7,926 nucleotides of DNA from an uncultured Collinsella sp. (GCA_900752475.1 CAADVJ010000104.1:1-7926); one strand, 5' to 3'. Shown: positions 1 to 6,061, counted from the stretch's first letter. Numbers and translations are program-made. Notes: generated by a model not told the origin, from the sequence alone.

Positions 1-27
1 CCGCCCTCCCCCCCCCCCCCGCCCCCC
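1..27. other. C-homopolymer contig end, probable artefact
   Basis: The first 27 bases are almost entirely C (one T, two G). The L5 frame continues upstream of position 33 as ...Pro-Gln-Pro-Met-Ile-Thr, whereas L5 proteins conserve Gln-Lys-Pro-hydrophobic-Ile-Thr. Bases 28-29 (AG) fit the end of the expected Lys codon AAG, and position 27 is C where A is expected. Real sequence therefore seems to begin at about 28, with the C-run replacing the true upstream sequence. This is inference from one conserved codon plus the base composition. Confidence 0.75.
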
Positions 28-29
28 AG

Positions 30-377
30 CCGATGATCACCCGTGCCCGCAAGTCCATCGCTACCTTCCGCCTGCGCGCTGGTATGCCGATCGGCTGCAA
101 GGTTACCCTGCGTGGCGACCGTATGTGGGAGTTCTTCGATCGTCTGACCTCCGTCGCGATCCCCCGTATCCGCGACTTCCGCGGCATCTCCGCCAAGAGC
201 TTCGACGGCCGTGGTAACTTCTCCATGGGCGTCACCGAGCAGCTCATCTTCCCCGAGATCGACTTCGACTCCGTCGATCACCAGCGTGGTATGGACATCA
301 CTTTCGTGACCACCGCCAACACCGATGAGGAGGCCAAGGCCCTTCTGGACGCCTTCGGTTTCCCGTTCAAGAAATAG
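30..377 (+). CDS. rplE: 50S ribosomal protein L5, 3' partial
   Basis: This is the C-terminal two thirds of ribosomal protein L5, which binds 5S rRNA in the central protuberance of the large subunit and contacts S13 and P-site tRNA. About 115 residues remain. Compared with the 179-residue E. coli protein, roughly the first 64 are lost off the left end, so the Met at position 33 is internal (it aligns with the Leu of the conserved K-P-L-I-T) and is not the start. Visible family landmarks are the A-R-K-S basic patch near the left end, G-M-P-I-G-C-K-V-T-L-R-G, R-I-R-D-F-R-G, S-F-D-G-R-G-N and the terminal F-P-F-K-K. The stop is TAG at 375-377. In a complete chromosome rplX and rplN would be expected upstream. 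The identification is secure; only the left boundary is uncertain because of the C-run. Confidence 0.96.
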   Translation, partial: PMITRARKSIATFRLRAGMPIGCKVTLRGDRMWEFFDRLTSVAIPRIRDFRGISAKSFDGRGNFSMGVTEQLIFPEIDFDSVDHQRGMDITFVTTANTDEEAKALLDAFGFPFKK

Positions 378-385
378 GTTCACCT

Positions 386-427
386 GCCCTATAAGCGCCG
401 TTCCCACAAGGGGGCGGCGCTTGGGGC
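386..427 (+). promoter_or_regulatory. Strong rplE-rpsZ intercistronic stem-loop
   Basis: Bases 393-405 pair with 410-422 to give a 13-bp stem (11 Watson-Crick pairs and two G-U pairs) closed by an ACAA tetraloop at 406-409. Four further pairs (386-389 with 424-427) extend it after a small internal bulge. No U-tract follows; the next bases are GAACAATACTC and then the rpsZ ribosome binding site at 445-450. It therefore does not look like a Rho-independent terminator. An RNA-stability or processing element, or a ribosomal-protein binding site, would fit better. The structure is read directly from the sequence; the role is inference. Confidence 0.7.
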
Positions 428-456
428 GAACAATACTCTATGTGAGGAGGATATAA

Positions 457-642
457 GTGGCTAAGACATCGATGATCGTCAAGTGCAATCGCAAGCAGAA
501 GTTCTCTACTCGTGAGTACACGCGCTGCCAGCGCTGCGGCCGTCCGCACTCTGTGTACCGCAAGTTCGGCCTGTGCCGTGTCTGCTTCCGCGAGCTTGCA
601 CTCAAGGGCGAGCTTCCCGGCGTTAAGAAGGCCAGCTGGTAA
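457..642 (+). CDS. rpsZ: 30S ribosomal protein S14, zinc-binding type Z
   Basis: This encodes S14, a late-assembling protein of the 30S head. It has 61 residues, the length of the short zinc-ribbon (C+) form, rather than about 100 as in the zinc-free form. Four cysteines, C24-x2-C27 and C40-x2-C43, form the zinc knuckle around the typical G-R-P-H-S-V core. The C-terminus G-V-K-K-A-S-W is the family's hallmark. The start is GTG at 457, six bases after a perfect AGGAGG at 445-450. The in-frame ATG at 472 would remove conserved N-terminal residues and has no such site. It lies between rplE and rpsH, its normal spc-operon place. The stop codon at 640-642 lies within a small hairpin (635-654). A C- paralogue, induced under zinc starvation in some bacteria, could exist elsewhere but is not seen here. 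Confidence 0.97.
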   Translation: MAKTSMIVKCNRKQKFSTREYTRCQRCGRPHSVYRKFGLCRVCFRELALKGELPGVKKASW

Positions 643-654
643 GTCACTACCAGC
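635..654 (+). promoter_or_regulatory. Hairpin straddling the rpsZ stop codon
   Basis: Bases 635-641 pair perfectly with 648-654 (7 bp, 6-nt loop AGTCAC). The rpsZ TAA (640-642) lies in the upper stem and loop, so ribosomes terminating on rpsZ would melt it. No U-run follows. A coupling or mRNA-protection role is possible; this is inference from a short stem. Confidence 0.4.
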
Positions 655-697
655 GTTTCAAGCATCAGTTTGGAACAGGGAAAACGCGCTAAATAGG

Positions 698-720
698 CTT
701 TGCCGTTAAGGGCGGCGAAG
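698..720 (+). promoter_or_regulatory. Hairpin in rpsZ-rpsH gap
   Basis: Bases 698-705 pair with 713-720 (8 bp including one G-U, 7-nt loop). It sits 28 nt upstream of the rpsH ribosome binding site within the 119-nt rpsZ-rpsH spacer. S8 is the known autoregulator of spc operons in E. coli, where its target is near the rplE start. Whether this hairpin mimics the S8 site of 16S helix 21 cannot be told by eye. Confidence 0.4.
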
Positions 721-761
721 AACCAAGAGCACGTGTTCATCAAGAACGAAGGAGAATCTGT

Positions 762-1160
762 ATGAACCTTACAGACCCGATCGCAGATATGCTTACGCGC
801 ATCCGTAATGCTAACTCTGTGAACAAGGCCACGGTCTCCATGCCGAGCAGCAAGAAGCTCGTCGAGATCGCTCGTGTTCTGCACGAGGAGGGCTACATCG
901 AGGGCTACGATGTCGAGGACACCGTTCCCCAGAAGACTCTGCACATCACGCTTAAGTATGGTCCCAAGAAGGCTAAGGTCATCAACGGCATCCGCCGCAT
1001 TTCCAAGCCGGGCCTGCGTAAGTACACTGGCGTTGCCGACATGCCCCGCGTCCGCGGTGGCCTTGGTACCGCCATTATTTCCACCAGCCATGGCGTCATG
1101 ACCGACCGCGATGCTCGCAAGCACAACGTCGGCGGCGAGATCATCGCTTACGTCTGGTAA
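762..1160 (+). CDS. rpsH: 30S ribosomal protein S8
   Basis: S8 is a primary 16S rRNA-binding protein of the 30S platform that recognises helix 21. In E. coli it also represses translation of the spc operon. The protein has 132 residues (E. coli 130). Its N-terminus M-N-L-T-D-P-I-A-D-M-L-T-R-I-R-N-A is canonical, as is the C-terminal RNA-binding signature at residues 99-132, with G-G-L-G-T-A-I-I-S-T-S-x-G-V-M-T-D and the ending G-G-E-I-I-A-Y-V-W. The ATG at 762 has AAGGAG at 749-754 with 7-nt spacing. The gene is preceded by 119 nt of untranslated sequence with two hairpins and followed 33 nt later by rplF. Confidence 0.98.
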   Translation: MNLTDPIADMLTRIRNANSVNKATVSMPSSKKLVEIARVLHEEGYIEGYDVEDTVPQKTLHITLKYGPKKAKVINGIRRISKPGLRKYTGVADMPRVRGGLGTAIISTSHGVMTDRDARKHNVGGEIIAYVW

Positions 1161-1193
1161 TTCGCTCGGTAGGTAGAAGGAAAGGAGATCACC

Positions 1194-1730
1194 GTGTCTC
1201 GTATCGGTAATAAGCCTGTCCAGATTCCCGCCGGAGTCGAAGTGGCAGTCAACGGCAACAACGTTGTCGTCAAGGGCCCCAAGGGCCAGCTCGAGCTCGA
1301 TGTCTTTGAGAAGCTCGCTATCAACGTCGAGGACAACGTCCTCACCGTTTCCCGTCCCGACGACGAGCGTGAGACCCGTGCCCGCCACGGCCTCACCCGT
1401 GCCCTCATCCACAACATGGTTGTTGGCGTTTCCGAGGGCTTCGAGAAGAAGCTCGAGCTCGCCGGCGTCGGTTACCGCGTGCAGCAGAAGGGCAAGAACC
1501 TCGAGTTCTCCCTGGGCTTCTCGCACCCCGTGATCGTCGAGGCTCCCGAGGGCATCACCTTCGAGGTTCCCGACAACACCCACGTGAACGTCAAGGGTAT
1601 TAACAAGCAGCAGGTCGGTCAGATCGCCGCTGAGATCCGCGGCCATCGTCCTCCCGAGCCTTACAAGGGCAAGGGTATCCACTACGTTGGCGAGCACATC
1701 CGCCGCAAGCTGGGTAAGGCCGCCAAGTAG
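1194..1730 (+). CDS. rplF: 50S ribosomal protein L6
   Basis: L6 is a large-subunit protein near the factor-binding site that contacts the sarcin-ricin loop region of 23S rRNA. It has 178 residues, the usual length (E. coli 177). The fold is two tandem L6 domains, roughly residues 11-82 and 90-165. The start M-S-R-I-G-N-K-P-V-x-I-P and the C-terminal signature P-E-P-Y-K-G-K-G-I (154-162) are diagnostic. The start is GTG at 1194, with an excellent AAAGGAG ribosome binding site at 1181-1187, six bases upstream. A 75-nt spacer with a perfect 8-bp hairpin separates it from rplR. Confidence 0.98.
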   Translation: MSRIGNKPVQIPAGVEVAVNGNNVVVKGPKGQLELDVFEKLAINVEDNVLTVSRPDDERETRARHGLTRALIHNMVVGVSEGFEKKLELAGVGYRVQQKGKNLEFSLGFSHPVIVEAPEGITFEVPDNTHVNVKGINKQQVGQIAAEIRGHRPPEPYKGKGIHYVGEHIRRKLGKAAK

Positions 1731-1755
1731 TCGTAACCGACTCACTCGCATAAGA

Positions 1756-1777
1756 CCAGCACCCCGTCAGGTGCTGG
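1756..1777 (+). promoter_or_regulatory. Perfect hairpin in rplF-rplR spacer
   Basis: Bases 1756-1763 pair perfectly with 1770-1777 (8 bp, 6-nt loop CCGTCA). A T5 run occurs at 1789-1793, 11 nt past the stem and merging with the rplR ribosome binding site at 1794-1798. That is too far for a canonical intrinsic terminator. Weak attenuation or an mRNA-stability function is possible. Confidence 0.5.
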
Positions 1778-1805
1778 CAAGATCAACCTTTTTAGGAGTT
1801 TACGT

Positions 1806-2174
1806 ATGAACAAGCATAAGGCGAAGCTGGAAGGCCTCAAGCGTCGTCAGCGTCGTGTTCGCGGCAAGGTCTCGGGTACCTCCGAGCGTCCGCGTCTTCG
1901 CGTGACCCGTACTAACGCCAACATCTATGCCCAGATCATCGACGACAGCAAGGGCTCCAGCCTGACGCTCGTCTCTGCCTCGACCCTCGAGGCCGAGTTC
2001 AAGGGCACCCACACCTCGAACAAGGAGGCTGCGGAGAAGGTCGGTCAGCTCGTTGGCAAGCGCGCCATCGAGGCCGGCATCACCAAGGTCGCCTTCGATC
2101 GCGGTGGCCGTATCTACCATGGCCGCGTCAAGGCCCTCGCCGACGGTGCTCGTGCCGCCGGTCTCGAGTTCTAG
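1806..2174 (+). CDS. rplR: 50S ribosomal protein L18
   Basis: L18 binds 5S rRNA together with L5 and helps deliver it to the large subunit. The protein has 122 residues. It has a very basic N-terminal tail (M-N-K-H-K-A-K through about residue 24, rich in Lys and Arg), then S-E-R-P-R-L-R-V-T-R-T-N-A-N-I-Y-A-Q, and the strongly conserved end Y-H-G-R-V-K-A-L-A-D-G-A-R-x-A-G-L-E-F. The ATG at 1806 follows AGGAG at 1794-1798 by 7 nt. The TAG stop (2172-2174) shares bases with the ribosome binding site of rpsE, so the two genes are likely translationally coupled. Confidence 0.98.
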   Translation: MNKHKAKLEGLKRRQRRVRGKVSGTSERPRLRVTRTNANIYAQIIDDSKGSSLTLVSASTLEAEFKGTHTSNKEAAEKVGQLVGKRAIEAGITKVAFDRGGRIYHGRVKALADGARAAGLEF

Positions 2175-2178
2175 GAGG
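2173..2178 (+). promoter_or_regulatory. rpsE ribosome binding site overlapping rplR stop
   Basis: AGGAGG at 2173-2178 shares its AG with the rplR TAG stop. It supports the ATG at 2189 (10-nt spacing). The nearer ATG at 2180 is followed at once by TAG and cannot be the gene start. Confidence 0.8.
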
Positions 2179-2188
2179 TATGTAGCAC

Positions 2189-2713
2189 ATGGCTCGTAAT
2201 CAGAAGCAGCAGCGCGAGGCCTCCGAGTTCGAGGAGCGCGTCGTTTACATCAACCGCGTGTCGAAGACCGTCAAGGGTGGTCGTCGCATGAGCCTCGTCG
2301 CTCTCGTCGTCGTTGGCGACGGCAAGGGCAACGTCGGCGTTGGCATGGGCAAGTCCGCTGAGGTGCCCATGGCCATCTCCAAGGCATCTCTCGATGCCAA
2401 GAAGAACATGTTCCACGTGCCGGTGACCGAGCAGGGCACCATCCCGCACGAGGTTCTCGGCCACTTTGGTGCCGGCCGCATCATCATCAAGCCCGCTGTC
2501 GAGGGTACCGGCGTTATCGCCGGCGGCGCTGTGCGTCCCCTCTTCGAGCTTGCTGGCATCAAGAACGTCCTGTCCAAGTCCCTCGGTACCGACAACGGCC
2601 TCAACATCATCAAGGCTGCCGTCGAGGGCCTCAAGGAGCTCTCCAGCCCTGAGGACGTCGCGGCTCGCCGTGGCCTGACGGTCTCCGAGATGTTCGTCGG
2701 TAAGGAGAACTAA
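2189..2713 (+). CDS. rpsE: 30S ribosomal protein S5
   Basis: S5 lies at the mRNA entry side of the 30S subunit and takes part in decoding accuracy; spectinomycin-resistance changes map to its N-terminal loop. The protein has 174 residues (family about 160-175). An N-terminal double-stranded-RNA-binding-like S5 domain spans about residues 13-76, with K-G-G-R-R (29-33) and V-V-V-G-D-G-K-G-N-V-G-V-G. The C-terminal domain (about 90-165) contains I-P-H-E-V-L-G, E-G-T-G-V-I-A-G-G, E-L-A-G-I-K-N-V-L-S-K-S and the A-A-R-R-G end. The family usually has R-x-F-S-F after the Gly pair; this one reads R-R-M-S-L, which I associate with Coriobacteriia. The loop residues linked to spectinomycin look wild type. 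rpmD follows after 2 nt. Confidence 0.98.
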   Translation: MARNQKQQREASEFEERVVYINRVSKTVKGGRRMSLVALVVVGDGKGNVGVGMGKSAEVPMAISKASLDAKKNMFHVPVTEQGTIPHEVLGHFGAGRIIIKPAVEGTGVIAGGAVRPLFELAGIKNVLSKSLGTDNGLNIIKAAVEGLKELSSPEDVAARRGLTVSEMFVGKEN

Positions 2714-2715
2714 GC

Positions 2716-2898
2716 ATGGCTGACACCATCAAGATCAAGCAGGTCCGCAGCACCAACGGTTGCAAGCAGGACCAGGTCCGTACTGTCCGTGCCCTCGGTC
2801 TCCACAGGATCCGCGAGGTTCGCGAGATTGCTGACAACGAGTCCGTCCGCGGCATGATCTTCAAGGTCAAGCACCTTGTCGAGATTGTAGAGGAGTAG
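2716..2898 (+). CDS. rpmD: 50S ribosomal protein L30
   Basis: L30 is a small large-subunit protein of 60 residues, typical for bacteria. Diagnostic features are I-K-x-V-R-S near the N-terminus, R-T-V-R-A-L-G-L-H-R-I in the middle, and V-R-G-M-I-x-K-V-x-H-L-V near the C-terminus. The ATG at 2716 lies two bases after the rpsE stop. Its AAGGAG site (2702-2707) lies within the rpsE end, so coupling to rpsE translation is likely. rplO starts three bases after its TAG stop. Confidence 0.97.
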   Translation: MADTIKIKQVRSTNGCKQDQVRTVRALGLHRIREVREIADNESVRGMIFKVKHLVEIVEE

Positions 2899-2901
2899 CA
2901 A

Positions 2902-3351
2902 ATGCAGCTTCACGATCTTACTCCCGCGCCCGGTTCCACCAAGAACCGCAAGCGCGTCGGCCGTGGCAATTCTTCGGGTCACGGCACCACTTCTGGCCGC
3001 GGCCAGAAGGGCCAGGGTTCCCGCTCTGGCGGCACCAAGGGTGCCGGCTTCGAGGGTGGCCAGACTCCGCTGGCTATGCGCCTGCCCAAGCTTCCGGGCT
3101 TCCGTAACCCCCGTCGTATCGAGTACACCGCTGTTAACGTTGAGCGTCTCGAGCGCAAGTTCGAGGACGGCGCTGTGATCGACGGTGCCGCTCTTAAGGC
3201 CGCTCGCATCACCAAGAGCGAGTTCGAGCCCGTCAAGGTGCTCGGCAATGGTGAGCTCACCAAGAAGTTCACGGTCAAGGTCGACAAGGTCAGCGCTTCT
3301 GCGCAGGCCAAGATCGAGGCCGCCGGCGGAAAGGTCGAGCTGCCGTGCTAA
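2902..3351 (+). CDS. rplO: 50S ribosomal protein L15
   Basis: L15 is a late assembly protein of the 50S subunit with a long extended tail that threads into 23S rRNA. It has 149 residues (E. coli 144). The start M-Q-L-H-D-L-T-P-A-P-G-S is followed by the Gly/Arg/Lys-rich tail (about 18-55; R-V-G-R-G, S-G-H-G, S-G-R-G-Q-K-G-Q, R-S-G-G) and G-F-E-G-G-Q-T-P-L-x-x-R-L-P-K. The globular C-terminus carries V-S-A-S-A-Q-A-K-I-E-A-A-G-G. The ATG at 2902 has a GAGGAG-like site ending at 2895 that overlaps the end of rpmD. The stop TAA (3349-3351) lies inside the first codons of secY. Confidence 0.98.
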   Translation: MQLHDLTPAPGSTKNRKRVGRGNSSGHGTTSGRGQKGQGSRSGGTKGAGFEGGQTPLAMRLPKLPGFRNPRRIEYTAVNVERLERKFEDGAVIDGAALKAARITKSEFEPVKVLGNGELTKKFTVKVDKVSASAQAKIEAAGGKVELPC

Positions 3352-4631
3352 ATGGTCTTAAGAATGCTTTCCGCATCAAAGAATTGCGCGAAAAGATTCT
3401 TTTTACCATAGCTATGCTCGTCGTGTACCGCATTGGTGCGCACGTTCCTGTGCCCGGCATTCCCTTCCAGGGGATGCTGGGCCTTTTCTCGACCGATAAC
3501 AATTCGGTCGCCGCAGGTGCTATGGCCCTCCTGAATCTTTTCTCTGGCGGCGCGTTGAGCTATGTGTCGGTGTTTTCGCTGGGCATCATGCCTTACATCA
3601 CCAGCTCGATCATCCTCCAGATGCTCCAGGCCGTCGTGCCTTCCCTGCATGAGCTTGCCCGCGAGGGCGAGGTCGGTCAGACCAAGATTACGCAGTATTC
3701 GCGTTACCTCACCCTGGCTCTGGCAATCCTCAACTCCGTGGGTTACCTCTTCCTCTTTAAGAGCTTCGGCATCAGCTTTAATGGCGCCGGCGCTCCCGAG
3801 ATCATCTTCGACCTCATGATCGCCGGTACGCTCACCGCGGGCGCCATGCTGATCATGTGGATTGGTGAGCTCATCACCCAGCGCGGTATCGGCAATGGCA
3901 TGTCGCTGATCATCTTTGCGAACATCATGGCCGGCCTGCCGCAGGCTATCTTCTCCAGCACCGAGGGCAATGCCGGTGGCATCATCACCATGGTGATCAT
4001 CTGCGCCATCATCCTGCTGGTTATCCCGCTGATTGTTTTCCTTGAGCGCGGCCAGCGCCGCATCCCGGTCTCCTACGCTAAGCGCGTCGTGGGCCGTCGC
4101 ATGATGGGTGGTCAGACCACCTACCTGCCCATCAAGGTCAACACCGCGGGTGTCGTGCCGATCATCTTCGCTTCGGCGCTGCTGTACTTCCCGGCTCAGA
4201 TTGCCGTGTTCTTCCCCGGCATCGGCTGGATCCAGGCAGTTGCCTCTGCGCTTTCGCGCGGCTGGCTCAACTGGGTGCTTAACGTTGTCCTCATCGTGTT
4301 TTTCGCGTACTTCTACACCTCCATGGTGTTCAACCCCGATGATACGGCCGACAACCTTAAGAAGCAGGGCGGCTTTATTCCGGGCGTGCGTCCGGGTAGG
4401 GCTACCGCGGCCTACATCAAGAACGCGCTCAACAAGATTACGCTTCCCAGCGCTGTCTTTTTGGCGCTCATCGCCATCGTGCCTTCGATCATCTTCTCCT
4501 TCACGGGTAACCAGCTGATTCAGGCATTTGGCGGCACGTCCATCCTCATCATGGTCGGCGTCGTGCTCGACACGGTCGATAAGCTCGAAGGCCAGATCAA
4601 GATGTATGATTACGATGGATTCTTTAAATAG
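3345..4631 (+). CDS. secY: Preprotein translocase channel subunit SecY
   Basis: SecY is the pore subunit of the SecYEG translocon in the cytoplasmic membrane, working with SecA for secretion and with SRP/FtsY for membrane insertion. It has 428 residues and about ten hydrophobic segments, near residues 18-36, 71-95, 118-138, 150-172, 180-198, 211-232, 267-288, 306-326, 365-385 and 392-411. Conserved motifs are V-P-G-I after TM1, G-I-M-P-Y-I-T-S-S-I-I in TM2 and R-G-I-G-N-G-M-S between TM4 and TM5. The cytoplasmic loops important for SecA and ribosome binding carry E-R-G-Q-R-R-I-P-V and N-P-D-D-T-A-D-N-L-K-K-Q-G-G-F-I-P-G-x-R-P-G. The start is GTG at 3345, inside rplO (7-nt overlap), with GGAAAGG at 3328-3334. 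The ATG at 3352 is out of frame. Coupling to rplO is likely. Confidence 0.98.
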   Translation: MLNGLKNAFRIKELREKILFTIAMLVVYRIGAHVPVPGIPFQGMLGLFSTDNNSVAAGAMALLNLFSGGALSYVSVFSLGIMPYITSSIILQMLQAVVPSLHELAREGEVGQTKITQYSRYLTLALAILNSVGYLFLFKSFGISFNGAGAPEIIFDLMIAGTLTAGAMLIMWIGELITQRGIGNGMSLIIFANIMAGLPQAIFSSTEGNAGGIITMVIICAIILLVIPLIVFLERGQRRIPVSYAKRVVGRRMMGGQTTYLPIKVNTAGVVPIIFASALLYFPAQIAVFFPGIGWIQAVASALSRGWLNWVLNVVLIVFFAYFYTSMVFNPDDTADNLKKQGGFIPGVRPGRATAAYIKNALNKITLPSAVFLALIAIVPSIIFSFTGNQLIQAFGGTSILIMVGVVLDTVDKLEGQIKMYDYDGFFK

Positions 4632-4636
4632 GCTAG

Positions 4637-4642
4637 AGGAGG
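4637..4642 (+). promoter_or_regulatory. adk ribosome binding site that decides the start
   Basis: A perfect AGGAGG ends at 4642. The in-frame TTG at 4644 is only 1 nt away, too close to use, while the ATG at 4650 is 7 nt away. The start of adk is therefore placed at 4650. Confidence 0.85.
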
Positions 4643-4649
4643 ATTGCTC

Positions 4650-5276
4650 ATGAACCTCGTATTGCTCGGAGCTCCGGGTGCCGGTAAGGGCACCGTCGCA
4701 CAGGAGCTTGTCGCCGAGTTTGGCGTCGCCCATATTTCCACGGGCGACCTGCTGCGTGCTGCCGTCAAGGGTGGCACCGAGCTTGGTATTCAGGCTAAGA
4801 AGTACATGGACGCTGGCGAGCTCGTTCCCGACCAGCTCGTGATCGACCTTGTCAAGGAGCGCCTTGCCGCCGATGACGCCCAGCAGGGCTTCATCCTCGA
4901 CGGCTTCCCGCGCAACACCGCCCAGGCTGTGACGCTCGATTCCGAGCTCTCCGCCATGGGTCGCGAGATCGATTGCGCCCTTCTGGTCGATGTGGCCCCC
5001 GAGGTCATTATCGATCGTCTGTCTTCGCGTCGCACCTGCCGCGCCTGCGGTTACACCGGCACCGCTGCCGATGCCACCTGCCCCAAGTGCGGTGGCGAGA
5101 TGTATCAGCGCGACGACGACAAGCCCGAGACCATCAAGAACCGTCTCGACGTCTACGAGAAGTCCACGAGCCCGCTCGTCGACTACTATCGTGGCCAGGG
5201 TCTGCTCAAGTCGGTCAACGGTGACCAGGCTCGCGAGACCGTGTACGGGGATGTCAAAGAGGCTCTCGGTCTATGA
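4650..5276 (+). CDS. adk: Adenylate kinase with compact zinc LID
   Basis: This cytosolic enzyme catalyses ATP + AMP = 2 ADP and is essential for adenylate balance. It has 208 residues from the ATG at 4650. The P-loop G-A-P-G-A-G-K-G-T is at 7-15. The AMP-binding region includes S-T-G-D-L-L-R (30-36) and D-G-F-P-R (84-88). The LID begins with R127-R128, carries C130-x2-C133 and C144-x2-C147, and ends with Q-R-D-D-D-K-P-E-T (153-161) and R165. Four cysteines indicate a structural zinc, as in Gram-positive long-form enzymes. The spacing between Cys pairs is only 10 residues, not about 16, and the usual Y-H-x-x-F-N-P-P segment is missing. The P-loop and the nucleotide-contacting Arg positions are kept, so activity is expected. 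It follows secY after 18 nt, and its TGA overlaps the map ATG by 4 nt. Confidence 0.97.
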   Translation: MNLVLLGAPGAGKGTVAQELVAEFGVAHISTGDLLRAAVKGGTELGIQAKKYMDAGELVPDQLVIDLVKERLAADDAQQGFILDGFPRNTAQAVTLDSELSAMGREIDCALLVDVAPEVIIDRLSSRRTCRACGYTGTAADATCPKCGGEMYQRDDDKPETIKNRLDVYEKSTSPLVDYYRGQGLLKSVNGDQARETVYGDVKEALGL

Positions 5277-6061
5277 TCAAGATTAAGTCTGCAACGCAAA
5301 TCGAGCAGATGAAGAAGGCAGGAGCGCTATCTAAGATGGCGCTCCGCCACGTTGGAGCCATGGTGCGTCCCGGCGTTTCCACCTTTGAGCTCGATCAGCT
5401 CGCGGAGCAGATTATCCGCATGCATGGCGGCACCCCGGCCTTTAAGGGCTACGGCGGGTTCCCGGGGACCATATGCGCAGCGATCAACGATGCCGTGGTC
5501 CACGGTATTCCCAACCCCGACATGATCCTGCGCGATGGCGATATCATTTCCATCGATACGGGAGCCGTTGTCGACGGTTGGGTCGGCGATAACGCTTGGA
5601 CGTTTTTCGTCGGTACCCCCACGCCCGAAGCCAAGGCTTTGTGCGAGGTCACGCGTGATTGCCTTAAGGCTGCCATCGAGCAGGCTGTTCCCGGTAACCA
5701 TATCGGGGACGTCGGTTATGCCGTTCAGTCCCTCGCCGAGTCTCACGGTTACGGCGTGCTTCGTGATTATGTGGGCCATGGCATTGGCCGCGTGATGCAC
5801 GAGGACCCCAATGTTCCTAACTATGGAAAGAAGGGGAGGGGCGTTCGCCTCCAGGCCGGCATGGTCATTGCCATCGAGCCGATGGTTACGATGGGTTCCA
5901 ACCATGTGAGCACGGGCTCCGACGGTTGGATTGTTACGACCAACGACCACCTGCCCGCCGCGCACTACGAGAACACCGTCGCCATTACCAATGACGGTCC
6001 GGTGATTCTCACCACGGATGCCCAAGGTGCTTGGTGTTCCTTGCAAGGCAGTGAAATGTAA
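5273..6061 (+). CDS. map: Methionine aminopeptidase, type I
   Basis: This enzyme removes the initiator Met from nascent proteins whose second residue is small. It has 262 residues with no N-terminal extension, so type Ia-like. All five metal ligands of the pita-bread fold are present: D95, D106, H169, E202 and E233. The catalytic or substrate-binding histidines H77 (V-V-H-G-I-P-N) and H176 are also present; each is offset by two from the E. coli numbering. The ATG at 5273 overlaps the adk stop (ATGA). Only a weak AAGAGG (5257-5262) precedes it, so translation probably depends on coupling to adk. After the last conserved stretch (D-G-P-V-I-L-T-T) there is a tail of about 14 residues ending G-S-E-M. 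The last codons and the TAA lie in the left arm of a long palindrome. Confidence 0.97.
   Translation: MIKIKSATQIEQMKKAGALSKMALRHVGAMVRPGVSTFELDQLAEQIIRMHGGTPAFKGYGGFPGTICAAINDAVVHGIPNPDMILRDGDIISIDTGAVVDGWVGDNAWTFFVGTPTPEAKALCEVTRDCLKAAIEQAVPGNHIGDVGYAVQSLAESHGYGVLRDYVGHGIGRVMHEDPNVPNYGKKGRGVRLQAGMVIAIEPMVTMGSNHVSTGSDGWIVTTNDHLPAAHYENTVAITNDGPVILTTDAQGAWCSLQGSEM

Noticed and set aside
438..1751. 437-codon open frame on the minus strand across rpsZ-rpsH-rplF
   Set aside because: It lies antisense to three certain ribosomal genes. Its Leu/Val/Asp/Gly-rich composition is the mirror of GC-rich codon bias, and no family is recognisable.
1756..1793. Intrinsic terminator between rplF and rplR
   Set aside because: The T5 run is 11 nt away from the stem and belongs to the rplR leader. 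An effective terminator here would silence essential downstream genes.
2180..2185. ATG-TAG minimal reading frame just after the rpsE Shine-Dalgarno
   Set aside because: It is 1 nt from the ribosome binding site and probably a chance by-product; nothing supports initiation there.
4644..4649. TTG start of adk two codons upstream of the ATG
   Set aside because: It is 1 nt from AGGAGG, too close to be used. The ATG at 4650 has ideal spacing and matches the family N-terminus.
3348..4733. 461-codon open frame on the minus strand across secY
   Set aside because: It is antisense to secY, and its Asp/His/Glu/Arg-rich low-complexity composition is typical of a reverse-complement shadow of a membrane protein gene.
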